A program made the position numbers and the translations under genes. A stretch of DNA of 64,000 bases from Pseudomonas silesiensis. GTDB lineage: Bacteria; Pseudomonadota; Gammaproteobacteria; Pseudomonadales; Pseudomonadaceae. A model generated the notes under the pieces. The model had not been told where the DNA came from. It did not search any database and was given only the letters and a program-made list of their open reading frames with translations. The stretch spans positions 558,001 through 622,000 of the forward strand of contig NZ_CP014870.1 of NCBI RefSeq assembly GCF_001661075.1, given 5' to 3'. Of this stretch, positions 1 to 8,533 are shown in pieces. Position 1 is the first letter of the stretch. Each line of letters starts with the position of its first letter.

Positions 1-63
1 GGGTCAGGTCCATCGTTTGGAATCCATAATCGGCAGTTTAAAAGGTGTTCGAACAGTTCCTTT

Positions 64-122
64 GTAGGAGCGAGGCTTGCCCGCGAAGGGGGCTTCCAGG
101 CCGCCAACAGCTTCGCTCCTAC
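64..122. repeat. REP doublet downstream of ureD
   Basis: Two inverted arms, one beginning GTAGGAGCGAGGCTTGCC and the other ending GCTTCGCTCCTAC, sit just past the ureD stop. This is the common Pseudomonas extragenic palindrome. Apart from it, I see nothing coding in the first 135 bases. Confidence 0.8.
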
Positions 123-135
123 AGGGAATCGGTGT

Positions 136-975
136 TCAGGTGCTCCATATTCGTGGGGCGACGGCTTCTCGCCCAAGCAACGCAGGCCTGAGCAACCGCC
201 ACACATCAATCAACCAGCCCCGCGCCAACAGGGCTTCGCTGGCCAGGCATCGAGCCACCAGAAGCCCTGGCAGCTGGGTCAGGTCTCCCCGCACCTCATT
301 GGGCAGCGATCGGCACTTTTCCAGCAGATCACTATCAATTTCGCCGGTCACCAGCAAGGTCGCAAACACCGGCTGCCCATCCAGGCCAATTGGCGAGTCG
401 AGCAAGCCATCCCCGCCGACAATGCGCTGACGTTCGTGCCAGAGCAACCGGCCATCGCGACGGATATCGAGTTGCGCCTGAAAATGCCCGAGGTCGAAGC
501 ACTCGCCGCTCGCCGGTCGGCCCAATGCCACTACGTCCCAATAAAACAACCGGGCATCGCCTTCAAGCTCGATGCAGGTGCTGAGTTCGGCCTGCGCAGC
601 ACTGAAAACGATGGTCTCCTGCGGCAACCATTCCAGTGTCGCACCGCTTGCTACTTTCAAGGCCAACTGCTGATAAGCGGGTCCGGCCGCGCGATACCAC
701 TTGGCCGCGCCAGGACTGGTGATTTGCGCCCAGGCATCAGGGCCAACGCTGGCCGAGATGTCCAGCCGGTCACCCCCGGCAATCCCGCCCGGCGGGTGAA
801 CGATGATGTGCTGGCAGACCTGTGGCCCTTCGGCATACAGATGCTTCTGCACCCGCAGCGGGCCTTTGTGCCGGCGCTGAACCGGGCGCGTGCTGTCGCC
901 GAATCGGGCGTAGCCCAGCTCCAGCTCGGCGTGCCAGCTTGGGGTAAACAGGGCAGTGGGGGCAGGTAGATTCAT
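136..975 (-). CDS. ureD: Urease accessory protein UreD
   Basis: A 279-residue protein of the UreD/UreH family, the scaffold that binds apo-urease and, with UreF and UreG, delivers nickel and CO2 to the active site in the cytoplasm. The family pattern is clear: a near N-terminal RFGDSTRP segment, then [12 protein letters not shown], then [10 protein letters not shown] and WLPQETIVF. Length is normal for the family. It lies 28 bases downstream of urtE on the same strand, so urea import and urease maturation are probably co-transcribed. The structural genes ureABC are not in the window and would be expected further left. Identity is secure; no unusual residues noticed. Confidence 0.95.
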   Translation of the reverse strand: MNLPAPTALFTPSWHAELELGYARFGDSTRPVQRRHKGPLRVQKHLYAEGPQVCQHIIVHPPGGIAGGDRLDISASVGPDAWAQITSPGAAKWYRAAGPAYQQLALKVASGATLEWLPQETIVFSAAQAELSTCIELEGDARLFYWDVVALGRPASGECFDLGHFQAQLDIRRDGRLLWHERQRIVGGDGLLDSPIGLDGQPVFATLLVTGEIDSDLLEKCRSLPNEVRGDLTQLPGLLVARCLASEALLARGWLIDVWRLLRPALLGREAVAPRIWST

Positions 976-1003
976 GGTTTCCAGTTCGTCAGAGCGTTAC
1001 AGA

Positions 1004-1702
1004 TTAAATCGTAACCAGGCCGCGAACACCCTCGGCTTCCATATTTTCGCCACGGCCCTGCTGCACGATCTCGCCCCTGGACATCACCAGGTACTGATCG
1101 GCCAGTTCGGCGGCGAAGTCGTAGAACTGCTCCACCAGCAGGATCGCCATGTCCCCGCGGGCTGCCAGTTTTTTGATCACGGCACCGATCTCCTTGATCA
1201 CCGAGGGCTGAATGCCTTCGGTGGGCTCGTCGAGAATCAACAACCGTGGACGGCTGGCCAACGCCCGGCCAATCGCCAGTTGCTGCTGTTGACCCCCGGA
1301 CAAGTCACCGCCACGGCGTTGCTTCATCTGCAGCAGTACCGGAAAAAGTTCGTAGATAAACGCCGGGACTTCCTTTGCTTCGGAGCCAGGAAATCGTGAA
1401 AGACCCATCAGCAGATTCTCTTCCACGGTCAGGCGGCCGAAGATCTCGCGACCCTGGGGTACGTAGGCAATCCCTGCATGAACCCGTTGGTGCGGCTTGA
1501 ACGTGGTGATCGGTTTGCCTTCCCAGTTCACCGCGCCTTCCTTGGCCGGCAACAGGCCCATCAGGCACTTGAGCAGGGTGGTCTTGCCGACGCCGTTGCG
1601 CCCGAGCAGGCAGGTGACTTCCCCGACCTTCACGTCAAAGCTCAGGCCCCGCAGGATGTGGCTACCGCCGTAGAATTGGTGCAGCTTGTCGACTTGCAGC
1701 AT
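1004..1702 (-). CDS. urtE: Urea ABC transporter ATP-binding subunit UrtE
   Basis: One of two ATPases of the high-affinity urea importer UrtABCDE, a branched-chain-amino-acid-type (HAAT) ABC transporter. The 232 residues contain Walker A GRNGVGKTT at about 34-42, the LSGGQ signature at 134-138 and Walker B LLILDEP at 154-160. The LivF-like length and the PEGIQP-type sequence after Walker B (here TEGIQPS) are typical of UrtE. It is the last urt gene before ureD. A 137-base gap carrying a REP element separates it from urtD, which is unusual inside an operon whose upstream junctions overlap. Confidence 0.95.
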   Translation of the reverse strand: MLQVDKLHQFYGGSHILRGLSFDVKVGEVTCLLGRNGVGKTTLLKCLMGLLPAKEGAVNWEGKPITTFKPHQRVHAGIAYVPQGREIFGRLTVEENLLMGLSRFPGSEAKEVPAFIYELFPVLLQMKQRRGGDLSGGQQQQLAIGRALASRPRLLILDEPTEGIQPSVIKEIGAVIKKLAARGDMAILLVEQFYDFAAELADQYLVMSRGEIVQQGRGENMEAEGVRGLVTI

Positions 1703-1725
1703 TTCTGAATCTCCTCAATCCCTCT

Positions 1726-1828
1726 GTAGGGGCGAGCGGTGCGGCGATCCGACTTGCCTGCGAAGAACGATAACGCGGTCTAACAGTTGCACCGCGGCGT
1801 TCCCTTCGCGGGCAAGCCTCGCTCCTAC
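1726..1828. repeat. REPIN between urtD and urtE
   Basis: Two REP arms in inverted orientation fill the urtD-urtE gap. The left arm carries an extra segment (GGTGCGGCGATCCGA) between GTAGGGGCGAG and CTTGCCTGCGAA; the right arm is the normal CGCGGGCAAGCCTCGCTCC. The inner spacer matches that of the locus at 37349-37451. Confidence 0.8.
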
Positions 1829-1839
1829 AGGAGTAAAAA

Positions 1840-2709
1840 TCAGCGACCGAGATAAACCTCGATCACCCGCTCGTTATCCTGCACCTGTTCCAGCGACCCT
1901 TCCGCCAGCACGCTACCCTGATGCAACACGGTGACGTGGTCGGCGATCGACCCGACAAAGCCCATGTCGTGCTCCACTACCATCAGCGAATGCTTGCCGG
2001 CCAGGCGTTTGAACAGTTCGGCGGTGAATTCGGTTTCGGCATCGGTCATGCCCGCCACCGGCTCGTCGAGCAGCAGCAGTTGCGGGTCCTGCATCAGCAA
2101 CATGCCGATCTCCAGGAACTGCTTCTGACCGTGGGACAGCAAGCCCGCGGGACGATTGACCGAGGTGGTCAGGCGAATGGTATCGAGCACCTCGCTGATA
2201 CGATCTTTTTGTTCGCCACTCAGGCGAGCGCGCAGGCTGGCCCAGACCGACTTGTCGGTCTTTTGCGCCAGCTCGAGGTTTTCGAACACGCTCAAGGCTT
2301 CGAACACCGTCGGCTTCTGGAACTTGCGCCCGATGCCGGCCTGGGCGATCTGCACTTCGCTCATCTGCGTCAGGTCCAGGGTTTCGCCGAACCAGGCCTT
2401 GCCATGACTGGGTCGGGTCTTGCCGGTGATCACGTCCATCAGCGTGGTCTTGCCCGCGCCGTTGGGGCCGATGATGCAGCGCAATTCACCGACGCCGATG
2501 TACAGGTTCAGATTGTTCAGGGCCTTGAAACCATCGAAGCTGACGCTGATGTCTTCCAGGGTCAGGATGGTGCCATGGCGGGTGTCCAGGCCGGGGCCGA
2601 CGCTTTGACCGAGGCCTATGGCGTCGCGGCTGCTGCCTGCATCCTTGTTGGGCTCCACAGGGAAAAACGCCGGTTCGAGCATGAATTCGGCCGTCGCAGT
2701 GACTCTCAT
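1840..2709 (-). CDS. urtD: Urea ABC transporter ATP-binding subunit UrtD
   Basis: LivG-like ATPase of the urea importer, 289 residues. Walker A GPNGAGKTT lies at about 81-89, the signature is the variant LSHGQ at 191-195, and Walker B LLLLDEP is at 211-217. A stretch of about 45 residues before the ABC fold has no obvious motif. The ATG overlaps the urtC stop as ATGA, so translation is probably coupled. It should work as a heterodimer with UrtE under the UrtB/UrtC membrane core. Confidence 0.95.
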   Translation of the reverse strand: MRVTATAEFMLEPAFFPVEPNKDAGSSRDAIGLGQSVGPGLDTRHGTILTLEDISVSFDGFKALNNLNLYIGVGELRCIIGPNGAGKTTLMDVITGKTRPSHGKAWFGETLDLTQMSEVQIAQAGIGRKFQKPTVFEALSVFENLELAQKTDKSVWASLRARLSGEQKDRISEVLDTIRLTTSVNRPAGLLSHGQKQFLEIGMLLMQDPQLLLLDEPVAGMTDAETEFTAELFKRLAGKHSLMVVEHDMGFVGSIADHVTVLHQGSVLAEGSLEQVQDNERVIEVYLGR

Positions 2710-3785
2710 TGCTCACCTCTCTTTTTCAGCAGGCCGATCACGCCTTTGGGCAGATACAAGGTCACGACAATGAACAGCGCGCCGAGGAAGAACAGCCAGT
2801 ATTCGGGGAAGGCCACGGTGAACCAGCTCTTCATGCCGTTGACCACACCCGCGCCGAGCAGCGGACCGATCAACGTACCGCGACCGCCCAGTGCGACCCA
2901 GACGGCAGCCTCGATGGAGTTGGTCGGCGACATTTCACTCGGGTTGATGATCCCGACTTGCGGCACATACAGCGCGCCGGCCAGGCCACACAGCACAGCG
3001 CTCAACACCCAGACAAACAGCTTGAAGCCACGGGGATCGTAGCCGCAGAACATCAGGCGGTTTTCCGCATCCCGCAGGGCGGTCAATACCCGGCCAAACT
3101 TGCTCCGGGCCAGGCGCCAGCCGATGAACAGGCTCGCCACCAGCAACACCACGGTGGCGAAAAACAGCACGGCGCGGGTGCCGGGTTCAGTGATGCCGAA
3201 ACCGAGGATGGTGCGGAAGTTGGTGAAGCCGTTGTTGCCGCCGAACCCGGTTTCGTTGCGGAAGAACAGCAGCATCCCGGCGAAGGTCAGGGCCTGGGTC
3301 ATGATCGAGAAATACACGCCCTTGATCCGCGAACGAAAGGCGAAGAAGCCGAACACCAACGCCAATAATCCCGGGGCCAACACCACCAGGCACATCGACC
3401 AGAGGAAGCTGCTGGTGCCGGTCCAGTACCAGGGCAATTCGGTCCACGACAGGAAGGTCATGAACGCCGGCAAGCCATCGCCCGAGGCCTGGCGCATCAG
3501 GTACATGCCCATCGCGTAACCGCCGAGGGCGAAGAACAGGCCGTGGCCCAGGGACAACAGGCCGGCGTAACCCCAGACCAGGTCCAGCGCCAGGGCGACG
3601 ATGGCATAGCACAGAATCTTGCCCACCAGCGTCAGGGTATAAGCCGAGACGTGAAACGCACTGTCCGGTGACAACAGCGAAAGCAGCGGCAGCGCCAGCA
3701 GCAGAACGAGGACCACCGCGCCGACAGCGAGAGTGACCTTTGGGCCGGCCTTTTGGCTGGCGGTAAGCATCAGGGGCTGGTTCAT
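2706..3785 (-). CDS. urtC: Urea ABC transporter permease UrtC
   Basis: LivM-like inner-membrane permease of the urea importer, 359 residues with about ten hydrophobic segments. Family features include LDLVWGYAGLLSLGHGLFFA in the first third and ALRDAENRLMFCGYDP plus VGIINPSEMSPTNSIE in the second half. It abuts urtB (one shared base) and overlaps urtD by four bases, a tight co-translated arrangement. Confidence 0.95.
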   Translation of the reverse strand: MNQPLMLTASQKAGPKVTLAVGAVVLVLLLALPLLSLLSPDSAFHVSAYTLTLVGKILCYAIVALALDLVWGYAGLLSLGHGLFFALGGYAMGMYLMRQASGDGLPAFMTFLSWTELPWYWTGTSSFLWSMCLVVLAPGLLALVFGFFAFRSRIKGVYFSIMTQALTFAGMLLFFRNETGFGGNNGFTNFRTILGFGITEPGTRAVLFFATVVLLVASLFIGWRLARSKFGRVLTALRDAENRLMFCGYDPRGFKLFVWVLSAVLCGLAGALYVPQVGIINPSEMSPTNSIEAAVWVALGGRGTLIGPLLGAGVVNGMKSWFTVAFPEYWLFFLGALFIVVTLYLPKGVIGLLKKRGEQ

Positions 3786-5287
3786 CAGTCGATCACCCGT
3801 CCTTTCAGTGCGAAGAGGCCTTGCGGACGTTTCTGGATGAACAGAATGATCAGCGCGAGGATCAGGATCTTGCCGAGCACCGCACCGATCTGCGGTTCGA
3901 GAATCTTGTTGGCTACCCCCAGGCCGAAGGCAGCCAGGACGCTACCGGCCAACTGACCGACGCCGCCGAGTACCACCACCAGGAACGAGTCGATGATGTA
4001 GCTCTGGCCGAGGTCCGGGCCAACGTTGCCTATCTGGCTCAGGGCGACGCCGCCGAGACCGGCAATGCCCGAGCCGAGGCCGAAGGCGAGCATGTCGACG
4101 CGCCCGGTGGGCACCCCGCAGCAGGCGGCCATGTTGCGGTTCTGGGTGACGGCGCGCACGTTCAAGCCGAGGCGCGTCCTGTTCAGCAACAGCCAGGTCA
4201 GCACCACCACAAACAGCGCGAAAGCGATGATCACGATGCGGTTGTACGGCAGCACCAGATTCGGCAGCACTTGAATCCCGCCCGACAACCACGCCGGGTT
4301 AGCCACTTCGACGTTCTGCGCGCCGAACACCAGTCGCACCAGCTGGATCAGCATCAGGCTGATGCCCCAGGTGGCGAGCAGGGTCTCCAGCGGACGGCCA
4401 TAGAGGTGGCGAATGACGGTGCGCTCCAGGGCCATGCCGATCGCGGCGGTGACGAAAAAAGCCACCGGCAAGGCGATCAATGGATAAAACTCGATGGCTT
4501 GCGGCGCGAAGCGCTGAAACATCAACTGCACCACGTAGGTCGAGTAGGCACCGAGCATCAGCATCTCGCCGTGGGCCATGTTGATCACACCGAGCAGGCC
4601 AAAGGTGATCGCAAGACCGAGTGCCGCGAGCAGCAGGATCGAACCCAGCGACATGCCGCTGAAGGCTTGCCCAAGCATCTCGCCGATCAGCAGTTTGCGT
4701 TTGACCTGGGCGAGGCTGGTCTCGGCGGCGGTACGCACCGTGGCATCGGCTTCCACACCGGGTTCGAGCAAGCCTTCAAGGCGGGTACGGGCCAGCGGGT
4801 CACCGGTTTCACCCAGCAGCCGGACGGCGGCGAGGCGCACGCTCGGGTCGGTATCGACCAGTTGCAGATTGGCCAGGGCCAGGCTCAGCGCCGCGTGAAC
4901 GCTTTCATCTTTTTCGCTGGCCAGCTGCCGATCGAGGAACGTCAGCTGCGCCGGTTTGGCGCTTTTCTGTAATTGCTGTGCGGCGGCCAACCGGACGTTG
5001 GCGTCGGCGGCGAGCAATTGGTGGCTGGCCAGCGCGGTGTCGATAAGGCCTCGCAGGCGATTGTTCAGTCGCAGTGTTTTCGGTTGGCCATCGATGGTCA
5101 ATTCACCTTGTTGCAGGGCATTGATCAGTTCGACACGGACCGGATCGGGCTGCGCGGCCCAGGACTCCAGGAGTTTGGCTTGTTGCACGGGGTTGGCCGT
5201 GACGAAGTCTTCGGCGTCGCCTGAATGTGCGGCCATCGGCAATAAAAATGCGATGGCGAGAATGAAGCGGTAAAGGGCGGTGGGCAT
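3785..5287 (-). CDS. urtB: Urea ABC transporter permease UrtB
   Basis: LivH-like permease of the urea importer, 500 residues. UrtB of Pseudomonas is longer than LivH because of an N-terminal extension. Here residues 1-22 look like a signal peptide, and about 25-200 form an alanine/leucine-rich, HEAT-like helical region with repeated VRLAA patterns, presumably periplasmic. From about residue 205 the permease core begins with GMSLGSILLLAALGLAITFG and the conserved GVINMAHGEMLMLGAY. It is followed without a gap by urtC. A REP lies between it and urtA. Confidence 0.95.
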   Translation of the reverse strand: MPTALYRFILAIAFLLPMAAHSGDAEDFVTANPVQQAKLLESWAAQPDPVRVELINALQQGELTIDGQPKTLRLNNRLRGLIDTALASHQLLAADANVRLAAAQQLQKSAKPAQLTFLDRQLASEKDESVHAALSLALANLQLVDTDPSVRLAAVRLLGETGDPLARTRLEGLLEPGVEADATVRTAAETSLAQVKRKLLIGEMLGQAFSGMSLGSILLLAALGLAITFGLLGVINMAHGEMLMLGAYSTYVVQLMFQRFAPQAIEFYPLIALPVAFFVTAAIGMALERTVIRHLYGRPLETLLATWGISLMLIQLVRLVFGAQNVEVANPAWLSGGIQVLPNLVLPYNRIVIIAFALFVVVLTWLLLNRTRLGLNVRAVTQNRNMAACCGVPTGRVDMLAFGLGSGIAGLGGVALSQIGNVGPDLGQSYIIDSFLVVVLGGVGQLAGSVLAAFGLGVANKILEPQIGAVLGKILILALIILFIQKRPQGLFALKGRVID

Positions 5288-5311
5288 GGAAAGTCGCCTT
5301 GCACGGAATTT

Positions 5312-5396
5312 GTGGGAGCGGGCTTGCCTGCGATGGCATCACCTCGGTGCATCAGATACATCGAGTCGTCTGCATCGCAGGCAAGCCAGCTCCCAC
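5312..5396. repeat. REPIN between urtA and urtB
   Basis: An inverted pair of the GTGGGAGCGGGCTTGCCTGC subtype lies between urtA and urtB. It sits where a 3'-stabilising hairpin could raise urtA mRNA above the downstream permease mRNA, as is known for periplasmic binding-protein genes elsewhere; that role is inferred. Confidence 0.8.
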
Positions 5397-5447
5397 AGGG
5401 ATTTATGTCGGTCCTGAACGGAGTGCCAAGACCCGACATCCAGGGGC

Positions 5448-6713
5448 TTAGTTGCTCTTCACCGCATACTCCGGCTTCTTGTCGTTGCCCGGAATGAACG
5501 GGCTCCACGGCTGGGCGCGGATCGGGCCTTCGGTCTGCCACACCACGTTGAACTGACCGTCCGCCTGGATCTCGCCGATCATCACCGGCTTGTGCAGGTG
5601 GTGGTTGGTCTTGTCCATGGTCAGGGTGTAGCCGGACGGCGCAGCAAAGGTCTGGCCAGCGAGGGCTTCGCGGACTTTGTCGACATCGGTGGACTTGGCT
5701 TTTTCGGCCGCTTGCGCCCACATGTGGATGCCGACGTAGGTAGCTTCCATCGGGTCGTTGGTCACCGCTTTGTCGGCGCCCGGCAGGTTGTGTTTCTTGG
5801 CGTAGGCTTTCCAGTCGGCGACGAACTTCTTGTTCGTCGGGTTCTCGACCGACTCAAAGTAGTTCCACGCCGCCAGGTTGCCCACCAGCGGTTTGGTGTC
5901 GATGCCGCGCAGTTCTTCTTCACCGACCGAGAACGCCACGACCGGAACATCGGTGGCTTTCAGGCCCTGGTTGGCCAGTTCTTTATAGAACGGCACGTTG
6001 GAGTCGCCGTTGACGGTGGAGATCACCGCCGTCTTGCCCCCGGCGGAGAATTTTTTGATGTTGGCCACGATAGTCTGGTAATCGCTGTGGCCGAACGGGG
6101 TGTAGACCTCTTCGATGTCCTTGTCTGCCACGCCTTTGGAGTGCAGGAACGAACGCAGGATCTTGTTGGTGGTGCGCGGGTAGACGTAGTCGGTGCCCAG
6201 CAGGAAGTAGCGCTTGGCGCTGCCGCCTTCCTCGCTCATCAGGTATTCCACCGCCGGGATCGCCTGTTGGTTCGGCGCCGCGCCGGTGTAGAACACGTTT
6301 GGCGACATCTCTTCGCCTTCGTATTGCACAGGGTAGAACAGCAGGCCGTTGAGTTCTTCGAAAACTGGCAATACCGATTTGCGCGACACCGAGGTCCAGC
6401 AACCGAACACCACGGCCACTTTGTCCTGGGTCAGCAACTGCCGGCCCTTTTCAGCGAACAGCGGCCAGTTCGATGCCGGGTCCACAACCACGGGTTCGAG
6501 CATCTTGCCGTTCACGCCGCCCTTGGCGTTGATCTCGTCGATGGTCATCAAGGCCATGTCCTTGAGCGAGGTCTCGGAGATCGCCATGGTCCCGGACAAC
6601 GAATGCAGGATACCGACCTTGATGGTCTCGGCGGCCTGGACAGTCCAGGCCATGCCCATCGCGGCAATGCTTGCCGATAGTGTGAAAGCCTTGATCAAGC
6701 TGCGACGCTTCAT
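5448..6713 (-). CDS. urtA: Urea ABC transporter substrate-binding protein UrtA
   Basis: Periplasmic urea-binding protein of the UrtABCDE importer, 421 residues, close to AmiC/FmdD-type amide-binding proteins. The N terminus MKRRSLIKAFTL followed by a hydrophobic stretch and VQAAE reads as a twin-arginine signal, so export of the folded protein is likely. The mature part starts ETIKVGILHSLSGTMA, the classic Periplas_BP_6 beginning, and continues with VYPRTTNKILRSF and DPMEATYVGIHMWAQA. It is the first gene of the operon and has a sigma-54 promoter about 55-80 bases upstream, which fits nitrogen-limitation control. Confidence 0.96.
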   Translation of the reverse strand: MKRRSLIKAFTLSASIAAMGMAWTVQAAETIKVGILHSLSGTMAISETSLKDMALMTIDEINAKGGVNGKMLEPVVVDPASNWPLFAEKGRQLLTQDKVAVVFGCWTSVSRKSVLPVFEELNGLLFYPVQYEGEEMSPNVFYTGAAPNQQAIPAVEYLMSEEGGSAKRYFLLGTDYVYPRTTNKILRSFLHSKGVADKDIEEVYTPFGHSDYQTIVANIKKFSAGGKTAVISTVNGDSNVPFYKELANQGLKATDVPVVAFSVGEEELRGIDTKPLVGNLAAWNYFESVENPTNKKFVADWKAYAKKHNLPGADKAVTNDPMEATYVGIHMWAQAAEKAKSTDVDKVREALAGQTFAAPSGYTLTMDKTNHHLHKPVMIGEIQADGQFNVVWQTEGPIRAQPWSPFIPGNDKKPEYAVKSN

Positions 6714-6779
6714 TGTGCGATCTCCATGAACGTTGGATATTTTTCTTGGGTGGCAGATGCGGACTACTGAAGGGTCTTT

Positions 6780-6796
6780 AGCAAGGGCTGTGCCTG
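6780..6796 (-). promoter_or_regulatory. Sigma-54 promoter for urtA
   Basis: On the minus strand the sequence reads AGGCACAGCCCTTGCT: the -24 GG and -12 GC are separated by exactly ten bases and most flanking consensus positions match. It lies about 70 bases ahead of the urtA ATG. RpoN with NtrC is the known control for urea-uptake genes in pseudomonads, so nitrogen control is a good inference. Confidence 0.65.
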
Positions 6797-6833
6797 GTCG
6801 GCAAAAGGCAGGAAAATGTCGTATTAGAGCGGT

Positions 6834-6852
6834 TGCGCCATTTTATGGCGCA
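6834..6852. promoter_or_regulatory. Perfect dyad upstream of the sigma-54 promoter
   Basis: TGCGCCA and TGGCGCA are perfect inverted repeats around TTTTA, about 40 bases upstream of the -24 element. They resemble NtrC half-sites, but the arm spacing is two bases longer than the usual 17-base site. A longer imperfect dyad (TCTGGCGC...GCGCCAGA) follows at about 6868-6899. The rest of the 317-base gap between urtA and the next gene holds only the REP at 6931-7013. Confidence 0.4.
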
Positions 6853-6930
6853 CCATGAAGGATCGCGTCTGGCGCGTTGGTGCGAAGCGGTGCGCCAGAT
6901 TGGGGCGCGGCACTCACAATACCGTTCCCT

Positions 6931-7013
6931 GTAGGAGCGAAGCTTGCTCGCGATGGTGGGTCAGCTGCCTGGGTGTCGTCTGACACACCATCGCGAGCAA
7001 GCTTCGCTCCTAC
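6931..7013. repeat. REPIN downstream of the PepSY gene
   Basis: A near-perfect inverted pair of GTAGGAGCGAAGCTTGCTCG arms with matching outer GATGGTG/CACCATC extensions lies between the end of the copper operon and the urtA promoter region. Confidence 0.85.
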
Positions 7014-7030
7014 AGGGAGGCCGGGGTGTT

Positions 7031-8407
7031 TCAGGAAGAGGGGGCCGATTCGGTTTGCCGGGTGAAGCGCGACAGCACCACCCGATCCAGCAGCCACACC
7101 ACCACCAGTGAAGCGCCCACCAACGGAAACGCAACCGCCAGCCCGAACATGATGACCATCGCGGTTTTCCATTTCGGCAGGTCGTGGCGCAGGGGCGGAA
7201 CCCCGAGCTTGCCCTGCGGGCGACGCTTCCACCAGATCACCACGCCGCTGACGGCGCTGAGCAGGATCATCAGGCAGATCAGCAGCACGATGATCTGGTT
7301 GAACACACCGAACATCTTGCCTTCGTGCAGCATCACCCCCATTTCCGTGGCGCGGGCGACGTTGCCGTAATGCTCCCAGCGTACGTCGGCGAGGACGTCG
7401 CCGGTGTATTGATCGACGTGCAGGGTGGCGTCGTTACGCGGGTCGTCGGCGAATACGGCGATGGTGAAGACACCAGTGGCCGTGGTCGGGAAGGTGATGC
7501 TATAGCCCGGCTCGACTTTGCGTTGCTCGGCGATGTTTTGCACATCTTGCAGGCTGATGGTCGGTGCGGCGGGACCGGCTTGGGTCTCACCCTGGGCCAT
7601 GTGTTCGGCGTGGTCGCCGGACATCGGCATCGGCGTGTTCTCCATGGCCCATGGCACGGTCTGGCGCGTGGCGCTGTTGAGGCTGCGCGCCTCGACGTCG
7701 GACTTGGGCATGTCATTCCACATCGCATCCGGGAACACGTTCCACACGCCCGCGTATTGCTTGCCCCAGAACCCGGTCCAGGTCATGCCGCTGAGCAGCA
7801 TCACCAGTAGAAACGCCGCGCCCCAGAAGCCGGTGACCGCGTGCAAGTCACGCCAGAGCACTCGACCGCGGCTACTCAGGCGCGGCCACAGGATGCCAGC
7901 GGCCTGGCCTCGCGGCCACCACAAAAATACGCCGGAAACCACCAGCACGATGCCCCAGCCGGCGGCGAGTTCGACCAGTCGATCACCGACCGTGCCGATC
8001 ATCAATTCGCCGTGGATGGCGCGCGCCACCGCTTGCAGGTTCTTCTTGGCGTCTTGCTCGCCGAGGATGTCGCCGTGGTAGGGGTCGACGAACACGTTGA
8101 GTTCGTTGCCGGCATTGAGTACGACAAACTGGGCGCTGCGTTCGGCGTTCACCGGTGGCAGGTACTGCTTGATCGTTGCCTGTGGATAGGCTGCTTTTAC
8201 CCGCTTGAGCAGGTCGTCAGCCGGAACGCTGTGGTGTCCGGCCGGGACGTTCAGCAGGCTGCCGTACATCAGCGGGTCGAGTTGCGGCTTGAACAGGTAG
8301 ATGACGCCGGTCAGGGCCAGCATCACCATGAAGGGCGCGACGAACAGACCGGCATAGAAATGCCAGCGCCAGGCCAGATTGTAGAAATTCACTTTGGGCT
8401 GTTTCAT
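7031..8407 (-). CDS. PepSY-domain inner-membrane protein of the copper operon
   Basis: A 458-residue PepSY-associated TM (PiuB-like) protein. The start MKQPKVNFYN is preferred over an in-frame upstream codon because homologues begin with the helix FYNLAWRWHFYAGLFVAPFM. Four membrane segments are visible at the N terminus, near residues 150-170 (IVLVVSGVFLWWPRG), about 195-215, and two near the C terminus (VLLICLMILLSAVSGVVIWW and FGLAVAFPLVGASLVVVWLL). Periplasmic PepSY-like loops contain VFVDPYHGDILG and LHVDQYTGDVLA. Such proteins often accompany TonB receptors and are suspected to reduce or handle metal at the inner membrane. It is the last gene of the copper unit, 126 bases after oprC. 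Confidence 0.85.
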   Translation of the reverse strand: MKQPKVNFYNLAWRWHFYAGLFVAPFMVMLALTGVIYLFKPQLDPLMYGSLLNVPAGHHSVPADDLLKRVKAAYPQATIKQYLPPVNAERSAQFVVLNAGNELNVFVDPYHGDILGEQDAKKNLQAVARAIHGELMIGTVGDRLVELAAGWGIVLVVSGVFLWWPRGQAAGILWPRLSSRGRVLWRDLHAVTGFWGAAFLLVMLLSGMTWTGFWGKQYAGVWNVFPDAMWNDMPKSDVEARSLNSATRQTVPWAMENTPMPMSGDHAEHMAQGETQAGPAAPTISLQDVQNIAEQRKVEPGYSITFPTTATGVFTIAVFADDPRNDATLHVDQYTGDVLADVRWEHYGNVARATEMGVMLHEGKMFGVFNQIIVLLICLMILLSAVSGVVIWWKRRPQGKLGVPPLRHDLPKWKTAMVIMFGLAVAFPLVGASLVVVWLLDRVVLSRFTRQTESAPSS

Positions 8408-8466
8408 CGGTTGTGCTCCGCTTGGCTTGGTTCTTTGTTGTTGTCGAGTGACTGCTGCGCAGTCAT

Positions 8467-8528
8467 TCGAGAGCAGGCTTGCTCCCACAGGTTCAACACT
8501 GTCCATGTGGGAGCGAGCCTGCTCGCGA
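8467..8528. repeat. REP pair between oprC and the PepSY gene
   Basis: Two REP arms (TCGAGAGCAGGCTTGCTCCC and GTGGGAGCGAGCCTGCTCGC) are arranged with the GTGGGAG ends facing inwards, the opposite polarity to most REP pairs in this window. The left arm is degenerate. Confidence 0.7.
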
Positions 8529-8533
8529 TGCGC

